Part shown: in pieces, positions 55,861 to 63,678 of the stretch
Numbering within the stretch: the first letter of the stretch is position 1
How the letters are laid out: each line of letters opens with the position of its first letter
Source of the DNA: a virus
IMG/VR virus record: IMGVR_UViG_3300020183_000052
Span: 1-64,000 of that record
Direction: 5' to 3' (one strand)
Length of the DNA stretch: 64,000 nucleotides
The notes under the pieces: generated by a model
The model's input: the letters and a program-made list of their open reading frames with translations, nothing else
Database searches by the model: none
What the model was told of the DNA's origin: nothing
Position numbers and translations under genes: made by a program

Positions 55861-58800
55861 AAAACTGGACAAACTTACATAACCATACAGTGTTTTCAAT
55901 GCTGGATGGGCATGGTGACATAGAGCAGTATCTTTCTAGGGCTAAATCATTGGGGATGTCCGGCCTTGCTACAACAGACCACGGAAACATACACTCGTGG
56001 CTGGACTTTTACGATGCCGGAAAAGCAGCCGGAGTAAAACCAATACTTGGTTCAGAGTTTTATCAGGCTCGAAAAACTAGATTTGATAGAGACGAAGAAG
56101 AAAGAGCTGGCCCAGCTAAAAATGAGTGGGAACAAAGAGGGCCTTATCACATAACAATACTTGCAAAGAATAATGAAGGTTATCATAATATAATTAAAAT
56201 GTCTTCTAAGTCTTTTCTTCAGGGTTATTATGTAAAACCTAGAGTAGATCATGATTTAATATCCGAACATTCCGATGGCATTATAGTTCTTTCTGGCTGT
56301 TTAAATGGAGAAGTATCTCAAGCTTTGTTGAGAAATGATTACAACTTTGCTCTTAGTTCTGCAAAAAAGATGCAGGACATAGTTCGGAAAAGAAAACTAC
56401 TTTATTGAAATACAAGACCATGGTTTAACAGAACAGAGAAAGATATCAAATCAGCTTATTGAAATAGCAGAAAAAATTGGAGCTAAAGTAGTTCCAACAG
56501 GAGATTGCCACTACGTGCATAGGCATGACGCTAAAGCGCATGACATAATGCTTTGTGTTGCAACTAACTCAAATATTAATACTCCAGATAGGTTTTCTTT
56601 CTCTGGCGATGAATTTTATCTTCAGTCATATGAAGACATGTCATCTAGATTCACCGAAAATTTTCTTAGAAACACCATGTACGTGAATGACATGGTCGAA
56701 GTTGATTTGAAGTTTGGACAAATACACTTCCCAAACTTTCCCATTCCAACAAAAGAGTCTTCTACAGATTACTTTGAAAGATTGGCGTGGGAAGGACTAA
56801 AATTAAAGTATGGAGATCCTCTCCCTCAAAATATATTAGACAGAGCGCTACACGAGATCAAAGTTGTTAAGGATATGGGTTTTCCAGAATACTTTTTAGT
56901 TGTATCTGACTTGGTTAGGTGGGCAAAAAATAATGACATTAGAGTCGGATGGGGAAGAGGCTCTGCTGCAGGAAGCGTTTTGTCATATGCATTTGATATC
57001 ACAAACTTAGACCCGATTAGGTTTGGTCTTATGTTTGAGCGCTTTCTAGTTGAGGGAAGAAAATCGATGCCAGACATTGATCTAGACTTTGATGACAGGC
57101 ACAGAGACAAGGTAATCGAATATGCTAGGTCAAAGTATGGGTCAGATAGGGTAGCTCATATCTGCACATTTAACAGAACTGGAGCAAGGCAGTCAATTAG
57201 AGATGCTGCAAGAGCACTTGGTTATGATTTTGTTTCTGGCGATAAAATAGCAAAGCTAGTTCCTCCTCCAGTGTTAGGTATTTCTAAATCTTTAAAAGAG
57301 TGCATGACGGTTTCTGAATTTTATAAAGAGTATTCATCAAATGAAGATTCAAGCAAGATAGTTGATACAGCCTTTGGTCTTGAAGGTCTAGTTAGACAAA
57401 CGGGAATCCACGCAGCGGGTATTGTTATATCCAAGGGTCCATTAGTTGAGTATCTGCCCATAATGCAAAAAGGCGTTGAGAACCCAGTGGTTACGCAGTG
57501 GGACATGGGAAGGGTAGAGCAATGCGGTCTTTTAAAGATTGATTTTTTAGGACTAAGGAACCTTGGTGTTATAGATCAGTGTGTAAAATTAGTTAAAAAA
57601 CACAGAGATATTCACATAGATATTGATTCAATACCACTAGATGATTCGTTAACATATAACGAACTATGTAAGGGCAACGCTATAGGCGTTTTCCAGCTTG
57701 AATCGAATAGCATGAGAGAGATGATGGTTCAGCTTCAACCTAAGACCATTGAGGACATAATGGCGCTAATATCGCTTCACAGACCAGGCCCTATGGGTTC
57801 TGGAATGGATAAGTTGTTTATAGACAGAAAACACGGAAGATCTAAAGTAGAGTATGATCATATTAGTTTGGAAAAAGTATTAGGGCCATCGCTGGGAGTA
57901 ATGCTTTATCAGGAAGATGTTTTGGGTGTTGCTAGAGAATTAGCTGGGTTTTCTTCAGCTGAAGCTGATGACTTGAGAAAAGTTATTGGTAAAAAGCTAA
58001 TAGACAAGATAGCTCTTATTAGGCAAAAATTTGTTCTTGGGTGCATTCAAGTATCGGGGATCACAGAGCAAAAAGCAAACAAAATTTATTCTGAAATAGA
58101 ATATTTTGGTGGCTACGGTTTCAATAGAGCTCACGCTGCAAGCTATGCGATGATCTCATATATAACGGCATACCTGAAAAGTAATTATACAGTTGAATAC
58201 ATGGCAGCCTTAATGAGTTCGGTGGTTGGTAACAAAGAGAAACAGGCACTGTACTTATCAGATTGCAGAAAAAGAGGAATAAAAGTTCTGCCCCCTTCTA
58301 TAAATAAATCAATGGAAGATTTTGGTGTCATAGACGAATCAACAATAATATTTGGCCTTTCTGCCGTAAACGGGATAGGGTATTCTGTGTCCGATTCCAT
58401 TATTTCCAGCAGAGATATCGGCAAGCCCTATATTTCTATGCATGACTTTTTTAGAAGAACTGGATCTTCTGTTCTAAAAAAGAGTACGATTGAACATCTT
58501 GTTAAGGCAGGTGCTTTTGATGAGTTAATAGACAGGTCATTTGATAGCGATTTTGGACGAAGAACAGAACTGTCTATTCTTGAAAAAGAAAAAGAAGAAC
58601 TTGGAGTTTATGTTTCAAAAAATCCAGTTGATGGAATCTGGGATTTGTTATCTCAAAATATATCTAATGAAATAGTGGAAGTTTTAGACATGTATCAAGG
58701 CAATAGGGTTTGTGTTGCCGGAGTTGTCTCAGGCGCAAAAAAAATTATAACCAAAAAAGGTGCGAAGATGTTTAAGTTTAATGTGCAGGATATATCGTCT

Positions 58801-59184
58801 GATATTGAAATAATAGTTTTTCCCAGAGAAGCTAAAAACTACGCCGATGATTTTTTTGCTGATGGAGATGTTATAAGGATTGTTGGTTCTGTTGCAAAAG
58901 ACGGCGATGAAGAAAATTCAACCACAAAAATTGTGATGAACAACTGTGAAAAGATGGACTTGTCAAATTTTGCCGGCGGAAAACCTATTTATTTAAAAGC
59001 AAACAAGAACACTTCCTTGTCTGCTTTTAGTAATTTGTATGATATAATTAATTCAAAAAATGGTGGGTCTTATGTTTTTGTAGAAACTCAAGATGGAAAT
59101 AAAAACATAACATTTAAATACAAAAATACAACATCTATAACTTTAAAAGAAAAACTAGAGAACGCATTAAAGGATAGGACATGA
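55857..59184 (+). CDS. dnaE: DNA polymerase III alpha subunit (DnaE), +1 at CGG
   Basis: GTG 55857 overlaps the previous stop (GGTGA). The zero frame stops at 56408; a +1 shift at CGG 56385 (codon 177) gives 1108 residues (3328 minus one), normal for DnaE. N-terminal PHP domain (NLHNHTVFSMLDG, TTDHGNIHS). The shift falls inside PHP: zero frame ends DIV-R-K, the new frame continues KENYFIEIQDHGL, and actinobacterial DnaE proteins carry a Gly at this point (FGxxNYF), so CGGA reads best as Gly. Palm motifs follow: GRGSAAGS near 366 and MPDIDLDFDD near 404 (catalytic Asp), then fingers with GFNRAHAASYA near 753 and a C-terminal OB domain. The TGA at 59182 is a normal stop and overlaps the next ATG. 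Confidence 0.95.
56385..56388 (+). other. CGGA +1 frameshift site 10 (in dnaE)
   Basis: In-frame CGG after ATA GTT; the +1 frame reads AAA GAA AAC TAC. Best site for assigning the amino acid, since the region is conserved among DnaE proteins and the position is Gly there. Confidence 0.95.
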
Positions 59185-59549
59185 CCATAAAAGGAACATA
59201 CAAAAACCCAACAGAGAAAGCGTGCTGGATTTTTTGCGCATCGTGCAATAGATGCCAAGATAAAGGTAGATATACGAAATGCAAAGGGTGCTCAGGTAGG
59301 TTTGATCCTGAGGGGACAATAGATCCAGACGTTGATGACTATTGCGACTGCAAAAATGGAAACCTTAGATGGAAAACTAAAAAAGGTAAATTATTAATTA
59401 CCAAATTTAAAACAAACCCCTTTAAGGGAACGGTAAAGTATGAAAAAAAGTCTCAAGATGAAAGAGATTGGGACTCTTATGTTAAAGATATGAGAGAAAA
59501 ATTAAATGATCCAAACTGGGATCCCATAACAATTATAGATGAGGACTAA
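59181..59549 (+). CDS. Cys-rich probable zinc-binding protein (122 aa)
   Basis: ATG 59181 overlaps the dnaE stop by 4 bases. Nine cysteines in residues 13-58 (CWIFCASCNRC, CKGCS, CDCKNG) suggest one or two metal sites. The C-terminal half is basic then acidic. No family recognised. Confidence 0.55.
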   Translation: MTIKGTYKNPTEKACWIFCASCNRCQDKGRYTKCKGCSGRFDPEGTIDPDVDDYCDCKNGNLRWKTKKGKLLITKFKTNPFKGTVKYEKKSQDERDWDSYVKDMREKLNDPNWDPITIIDED

Positions 59550-59551
59550 AA

Positions 59552-59785
59552 ATGGTTAAGAAAGAAGTTGGAAAAGTAATCAAGAATAATATAGCGCTTG
59601 TTGAGTACGAACAAGAGGAACAGTTAATAGGCGCCAAGTTTTTTGTTCAAGTAGGAATAGCTGGTTTTTACTGCACTAAGAAAGAATTACAGGATCTTTA
59701 TGCAGTTTTAAATTACTATTGCAATATAGAAGATTTTTCCGAGTGCATAATTAAAGTTGAGGATGAGCATGTGGCCATACGTTGA
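59552..59785 (+). CDS. Small protein (77 aa), unknown
   Basis: ATG 59552 immediately after the previous stop; residues 5-50 alternate beta-like segments (NNIALVEYEQEEQLIGAKFFVQVGIAGFY), the end is acidic. Overlaps the next gene by 17 bases. Function unknown. Confidence 0.55.
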   Translation: MVKKEVGKVIKNNIALVEYEQEEQLIGAKFFVQVGIAGFYCTKKELQDLYAVLNYYCNIEDFSECIIKVEDEHVAIR

Positions 59786-59930
59786 AGATGATTATATGGA
59801 AATAGGAAATACCGGATGGGTTGCTATTGGTGAGGGATTGTTTAAAAATATTAAGACGGGTCATATTATAGATGAAACAGGAATAGAATATGACGCAAAT
59901 GGAAATGTAATAGAGACAAAAAAAGAATGA
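59769..59930 (+). CDS. Small protein (53 aa), unknown
   Basis: ATG 59769 has GAGG 6-7 bases upstream; the ATG at 59763 sits too close to it. The product ends ETGIEYDANGNVIETKKE with a repeated DxxG-like turn. It overlaps the following gene by 4 bases (ATGA). The CGG at 59813 and 59857 are out of frame. Confidence 0.5.
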   Translation: MWPYVEDDYMEIGNTGWVAIGEGLFKNIKTGHIIDETGIEYDANGNVIETKKE

Positions 59931-60729
59931 CTTTAAAAATAAAATCAATAGAAGAACTAGATCATTTTCAAAAGTTTACACTCAGTGAATTTAGCTACTC
60001 CAGAATAGACACATACGAAATGTGTCCTTCAAAATATTTTTTTTCATACATAAAAAAAGAACCAAGGCGATTTAATGCACCAGCAGTCTTGGGCAACATA
60101 GTGCACTCAGTTCTGGAAGATTGCATATCAAAAGATAGCGATCTAGACATAGGCCAGATGAAAAAGTTATATAAAGACAATCTTTTATCTTACGATCCAG
60201 CTGGAAAGATTCCCAAAGAATTAGTTGATGTTGGTGACGAAATTGTAGAAGAGTTTTTTGACCTTAACAAAAATAAGAAATTTAATGTGTATGGAAAAGA
60301 AGTTGGTTTTAATTTTGTTATAGGAAACTATTCTATTATTGGATACATAGATAGAGTAGACGTTATAAATAATGATGTTTATATTGTAGATTACAAAACT
60401 GGCAAAAGAGAAGTTGCCCTTAAAGACATTCCAAGCAATCTTCAGCTACGGAATATACGCATTGGCAGCCAAAAATCTTTTCCCAGATAAAACAATAAAC
60501 GCTTCACTTCATTATTTAAGAACAAATAGAGTTAAATCTCACACCTACACAGAGGAAGATCTTGAGATAGTTAAGGTAAGTTTGTTATCAAAGATTGATA
60601 AAATAATTAACGATCAAAACTTTTCTGCGACTTTTAACGAGAGAATGTGTTCATTTTGCGATCACGCTGAAAGCGGGGCTTGCCGGAGTCGGAGCCCTAA
60701 GACTTAAAAAAATGAAAAGAGACATCTAA
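59927..60729 (+). CDS. Cas4/RecB-family PD-(D/E)XK nuclease, two +1 shifts at CGG
   Basis: ATG 59927. In-frame CGG at 60449 (codon 175) and 60684 (codon 253) move the frame 2 to 0 to 1; 803 minus two gives 266 residues. SRIDTYEMCPSKYFFSYI gives the first cysteine; VLGNIVHSVLE the His helix; IGYIDRVDVINNDVYIVDYKTGK the D, D-x-K catalytic core; and the C-terminal MCSFCDHAESGACG the other three Fe-S cysteines. The last part of the Fe-S motif depends on the second shift. Likely a 5'-end-processing exonuclease in replication or recombination. Confidence 0.88.
60449..60452 (+). other. CGGA +1 frameshift site 11
   Basis: In-frame CGG after CAG CTA; the +1 frame reads ATA TAC GCA TTG GCA GCC. The typical LQL-x-IYALA helix of RecB/Cas4-like nucleases is restored. 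Confidence 0.92.
60684..60687 (+). other. CGGA +1 frameshift site 12
   Basis: In-frame CGG (in the frame set by site 11) after GCT TGC, the last Fe-S cysteine. The +1 frame reads GTC GGA GCC CTA and ends after 12 more sense codons at TAA. Confidence 0.85.
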
Positions 60730-60760
60730 AAACCCCCCCCACATAAGTGGAGGGGGTTTT
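60729..60760. terminator. Bidirectional terminator between converging genes
   Basis: AAAACCCCC-CCAC pairs with GTGG-GGGGGTTTT around an ATAA loop with one C-A mismatch. T residues follow the stem on the + strand (TTTT) and on the - strand (TTTTT from AAAAA at 60728-60732). It lies between the + nuclease and the only - strand gene. Confidence 0.75.
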
Positions 60761-60782
60761 AAAGCATCATAAGTGTTTAAAC

Positions 60783-60953
60783 TCAGAACTGCTCTACAGG
60801 ATCCTGTTCGGCAGAAACAACCAGGTCAAAGTCTGATTCAACGACGATTTTAACTGCGTCGTTGTGGTTGAAACCGAGCTGTGTAAGATCCTCGATAACA
60901 TCCTCGTTGATTGACTGGCGCATGCTGTTTATAATTGTGTCTAGTGTATTCAT
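60783..60953 (-). CDS. Small helical protein (56 aa), the only minus-strand gene
   Basis: ATG on the minus strand at 60953-60951; stop TGA at 60785-60783. Longer upstream starts are possible in frame but the frame there covers the promoter region. Two helices with LTQLGFNHNDAVKIVVESD, a small helical-bundle (UBA/TS-N-like) pattern, acidic overall. A GAAAGGTG ribosome binding site lies 14 bases before the ATG with an inverted repeat between. Probably a regulator of phage or host, expressed from a divergent promoter. Codon CGG appears only out of frame here too. Confidence 0.6.
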   Translation of the reverse strand: MNTLDTIINSMRQSINEDVIEDLTQLGFNHNDAVKIVVESDFDLVVSAEQDPVEQF

Positions 60954-60968
60954 GATAGGTACTCTATC
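60954..60968 (-). promoter_or_regulatory. Inverted repeat between ribosome binding site and start of the minus-strand gene
   Basis: GATAG-GTACT-CTATC: five-base arms with a nearly symmetric centre containing GTAC. It separates the AAAGGTG element from the ATG, so a bound protein or hairpin could block translation or transcription. Confidence 0.5.
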
Positions 60969-61006
60969 ACCTTTCTGCCTTGGTGGCAACTTTTTGTGGT
61001 TATGTT

Positions 61007-61035
61007 TTGTTTTTAGTTTGATTATAAAGTATAAT
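61007..61035 (+). promoter_or_regulatory. Possible promoter for endonuclease and sigma factor genes
   Basis: Hexamer TATAAT at 61030-61035, preceded by TTGTTT (61007-61012) with a 17-base spacer. It faces the gene at 61069 in a divergent region with the minus-strand gene. Confidence 0.5.
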
Positions 61036-61068
61036 ATAGGTGTCTTTGACGAAGATGAGGATAGCACA

Positions 61069-61627
61069 ATGAAAACAGAAGTGACAACTCCAGAGCAATA
61101 TTTTTTTTCGAGAAGCAAAAAAAGAATGCACCCAAATTTTAAAAAGCTTATGTCCCAATCAATTGATATGGTCATCCTTAAAGAGGAGAGCAAGAGCTCT
61201 AGAGGCAACGCATACAAGCATACTAAATCAGGATACAGGGAAGATTTAGGAATAGTTATGAGATCTAATTGGGAGGCAAATGTTGCGAGGATATACAATG
61301 CGTATGAAGTTAAATTTGAATTTGAGCCTAAAGTTTTTTCTTTTCCAATAAAAAGAGGAACAAAAGGTTATACGCCAGACTTTTATCTGCCAAAACAAGA
61401 TGAGTGGTTGGAGATAAAAGGCTATTTGGACGACAAAAGTAAAATTAAACTTAAGAGATTTAAAAGATATTACCCACAAGAATTTGAAAAACTAACCTTT
61501 ATATGCAGTAGGTATTCCAACAATGCAAAAAGCTTTGCTGCGGAACTGCGGAATACTGCAGGTTGTTTACTACGAAGACATCAGAAATTTTTATTCAAAC
61601 AAAATACCTTATTGGGAAGGAAAATAG
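61069..61627 (+). CDS. PD-(D/E)XK endonuclease, +1 at CGG
   Basis: ATG 61069 with GAGG 8 bases upstream; earlier in-frame codons belong to the leader. The zero frame ends at 61632; a +1 shift at CGG 61549 (codon 161) ends at TAG 61625-61627 and gives 185 residues (559 minus one). MRSNWEANVARIYN (Glu), GYTPDFYLP (Asp) and EWLEIKGYLD (E-x-K) form the catalytic triad of TnsA/holliday-resolvase-like nucleases. The restored C-terminus reads ILQVVYYEDIRNFY. Alternative without the shift has an Arg-rich tail unlike the rest of the protein. Confidence 0.83.
61549..61552 (+). other. CGGA +1 frameshift site 13
   Basis: In-frame CGG after GAA CTG; the +1 frame reads ATA CTG CAG GTT GTT TAC. The CGG eight bases earlier (61541) is out of frame. 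Confidence 0.88.
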
Positions 61628-61628
61628 C

Positions 61629-62506
61629 ATGACTAGCTACAAGGAGCAATATTATTCTTTAGAAGAAAACGAAATGCAGGAGTTAATACGTAAGGCAAAA
61701 GCAGGAGATGAAGACGCAAAAGCAGAATTACTTAAAGTTTTTAATAATTTTTTGACTAAATATGTCAGCATGCTGTATTACCGGAAAATATAGCTACTCG
61801 GATTATGATATTAGGAGATTTGTATCACTTTTTGTTAAAGACAAAATTGTTAGATTTAATTTAATGAAAAATAAATTGAATCAGGCAGGATTTAAGCATG
61901 TGAATGAGTGCATGAGGCGGAATAAGCTACATGACAAAAAGATACTGCACGGAGGAGGAAGTTAGGCAGACGGTTCAATACACATTTCTTCAGTGCGTTC
62001 AAAGATATGAAAAAAGAGATTCAGAAAAAGGGCCAATCCCCTTTAGTGCATTCTTATACAGTTACTTTTTTTATCTTCTTAAAAAAAATGTAGACACATT
62101 TTTAATTGATCAATTAGGAAGAAAATCTTTTCCGCTATATACGGGTGACGAAAATAGCGAAAACGCAGAAGAGCAAGTTGAAGGATTTAACATTGACACA
62201 ATCAATTATGCTGTTGTAGATAAACATTTTGACAATGCAATAGACGAATTTTGGGTCCTTGGAGATGAGGTTCAACCACCTTTTGATAAGCTTTCTGTTC
62301 AAGAAAGGCAACTTCTTAAGTGGAAATATATAGACAACAAGAAATCTTCCGAAATAGCTGCTAGAATTACTGAGCATCCAAATACTGTTCGTGAACATTT
62401 GTCTAAAATAAAGGTAAAACTTAGGGCAATATTAGAAGAGCAAGATATGGAAGATTATAAACTATTAGCTTTTTTTAACACAAACAAAGAGGACATTGAT
62501 GATTAG
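61629..62506 (+). CDS. Sigma-70-family sigma factor, two +1 shifts at CGG
   Basis: ATG 61629. In-frame CGG at 61782 (codon 52) and 61918 (codon 97) join three open frames; 878 minus two gives 291 residues. Region 2-like part: ELIRKAKAGDEDAKAELLKVFNNFLTKYV, then EEVRQTVQYTFLQCVQRYEKR. Region 4-like part: LSVQERQLLKWKYIDNKKSSEIAARI with a helix-turn-helix (EHPNTVREHLSKIKVKLR). Without both shifts regions 2 and 4 cannot be in one chain. It probably redirects host RNA polymerase to phage promoters, and its need for two shifts would tie phage transcription to the host decoding system. It overlaps the following gene by 8 bases. Confidence 0.88.
61782..61785 (+). other. CGGA +1 frameshift site 14
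   Basis: In-frame CGG after TAT TAC; the zero frame stops three codons on, the +1 frame reads AAA TAT AGC TAC. Confidence 0.92.
61918..61921 (+). other. CGGA +1 frameshift site 15
   Basis: In-frame CGG (in the frame set by site 14) after ATG AGG; the +1 frame reads ATA AGC TAC ATG ACA. Confidence 0.9.
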
Positions 62507-63008
62507 TGATTTATCAACACTTGATGGGCTTTTTAATTTTTTGAATCCTCAATTACAAGAGATAGTTAAAATATTTTCTAGGTCTGAAGATTTAGATAGA
62601 TATTTTATAGAAATTCCAGACGCCAACTATGTTGATTTGACGGTAGAAGACTTGGCTTCATTGGTAGCTAGGTCTTCTAATGTATATGGAAGAGTGGCTA
62701 GGTTTGCCGGGATAGCTAGGGCTCAAAGAAAGCTTTTAGAGGGTAGATATAAAAAAGTTTACAAGGCAAACAGAATCGGCAGAAACGAATCTGAGAGAGA
62801 AGCCTCTGCCATTGCTGCTGCAGAAAAAGAATATGAGTCGCTAACAGCGGTAGAAGCATTGGTTGAATTAATAGAATCAATGGAAACATCGGCCAGAATA
62901 TCATCAGAGTCTGCAAGAAAACTCATGGACAAGGTTCAGTCCATGCAAGTGGCTAGCGCTCGTGAAGATAAAGGGTTTTATGCAGAAAAAGATTACAGCA
63001 TTTTTTAG
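62499..63008 (+). CDS. Helical protein, possible recombination mediator-like (169 aa)
   Basis: ATG 62499 overlaps the sigma gene end; the TTG at 62496 is an alternative. Residues 60-150 form a long charged coiled coil (NVYGRVARFAGIARAQRKLLEG, ESEREASAIAAAEKEYESL). It resembles the basic, coiled-coil helper proteins that some phages use with their recombinase (UvsY-type), but I see no diagnostic motif. Next to a sigma factor and RNase H, a role in replication or recombination is likely. Confidence 0.5.
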   Translation: MISDLSTLDGLFNFLNPQLQEIVKIFSRSEDLDRYFIEIPDANYVDLTVEDLASLVARSSNVYGRVARFAGIARAQRKLLEGRYKKVYKANRIGRNESEREASAIAAAEKEYESLTAVEALVELIESMETSARISSESARKLMDKVQSMQVASAREDKGFYAEKDYSIF

Positions 63009-63017
63009 GGAGCACAC

Positions 63018-63227
63018 ATGTATATAGGTCACTACAAATCAGTCACGTCTAACTTAGAGTTTTATTCTTCGCTTAAAGATGACTTGTCTTTTCCAGCGCA
63101 AGTTGTATATGAAGGGCAAAGATATCTTTTGCAGTATACATATATTGTTTCATCCAAATCTATTCACAAAAAAATAACAGATAGAGCCACTGAACTTGGA
63201 ATACCAAAAGATATAGCGGTAGATTAA
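63018..63227 (+). CDS. Small protein (69 aa), unknown
   Basis: GGGAGCAC precedes ATG 63018. Aromatic-rich beta pattern in the first 45 residues and a basic helix at the end. It stops directly before RNase H (no gap). Function not recognised. Confidence 0.55.
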   Translation: MYIGHYKSVTSNLEFYSSLKDDLSFPAQVVYEGQRYLLQYTYIVSSKSIHKKITDRATELGIPKDIAVD

Positions 63228-63662
63228 ATGAATATAGAAGTTTTTTGTGATGGAGCATCTAGGGGTCAGGGGCAAAAAAAGATTGGAGAAGCTTCTTGCG
63301 CCGTTGTTGTTTACAAAAATAGAAGGAAAGTCGCACAGTTTGCTAGAGGCTTGGGCCAAAGAACCAATAACGAAGCAGAGTATGAAGCTGTTATAGCCGC
63401 TCTTTTAATCTGCTCCATGTCAGACTTTAAGGATCCAATAATCTATACAGATTCTGCAGTGGTTGCAAATCACATTTCTGGTAAATGGCGATGCAAAAAC
63501 GCTACTTTAATACCACTTTTAATGACTATAGAAGACATAGAAGAAGAGTACCCATTTAGGGTGTTGCAGGTACCAAGATCGTTTGTTTGGGAGGCCGATA
63601 TGCTGGCAAACGAATTTTTGGATCAGCTAAAAGAAAGAAAACAAAACATAATAGAAAAGTAG
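63228..63662 (+). CDS. rnhA: RNase HI
   Basis: ATG 63228 immediately after the previous stop. 144 residues, normal RNase HI length. Active-site residues: FCDGASRGQG (first Asp), NNEAEYEAVIAAL (Glu), IYTDSAVV (second Asp), and a final Asp in WEADMLANEFL. It removes RNA primers made by the primase. No in-frame CGG. Confidence 0.92.
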   Translation: MNIEVFCDGASRGQGQKKIGEASCAVVVYKNRRKVAQFARGLGQRTNNEAEYEAVIAALLICSMSDFKDPIIYTDSAVVANHISGKWRCKNATLIPLLMTIEDIEEEYPFRVLQVPRSFVWEADMLANEFLDQLKERKQNIIEK

Positions 63663-63666
63663 ATGG

Positions 63667-63672
63667 TATAAT
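63667..63672 (+). promoter_or_regulatory. TATAAT -10 element placed for a leaderless transcript
   Basis: TATAAT ends 6 bases before the ATG at 63679, so transcription would begin at or next to the start codon. No -35 and no ribosome binding site are visible. Confidence 0.4.
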
Positions 63673-63678
63673 ATTATT

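Noticed and set aside
3977-59184. Reassigned stop codons (TAG or TGA read as sense)
   Set aside because: TAA, TAG and TGA all end intact genes next to the start of the following gene, for example TAG 3977 and TGA 59184.
3997-61921. The fifteen frame breaks as sequencing or assembly errors, or as pseudogenes
   Set aside because: All are +1, all at an in-frame CGG, and all leave conserved protein sequence intact on both sides. Errors at a DNA motif would also strike the many out-of-frame CGG, which are not associated with breaks.
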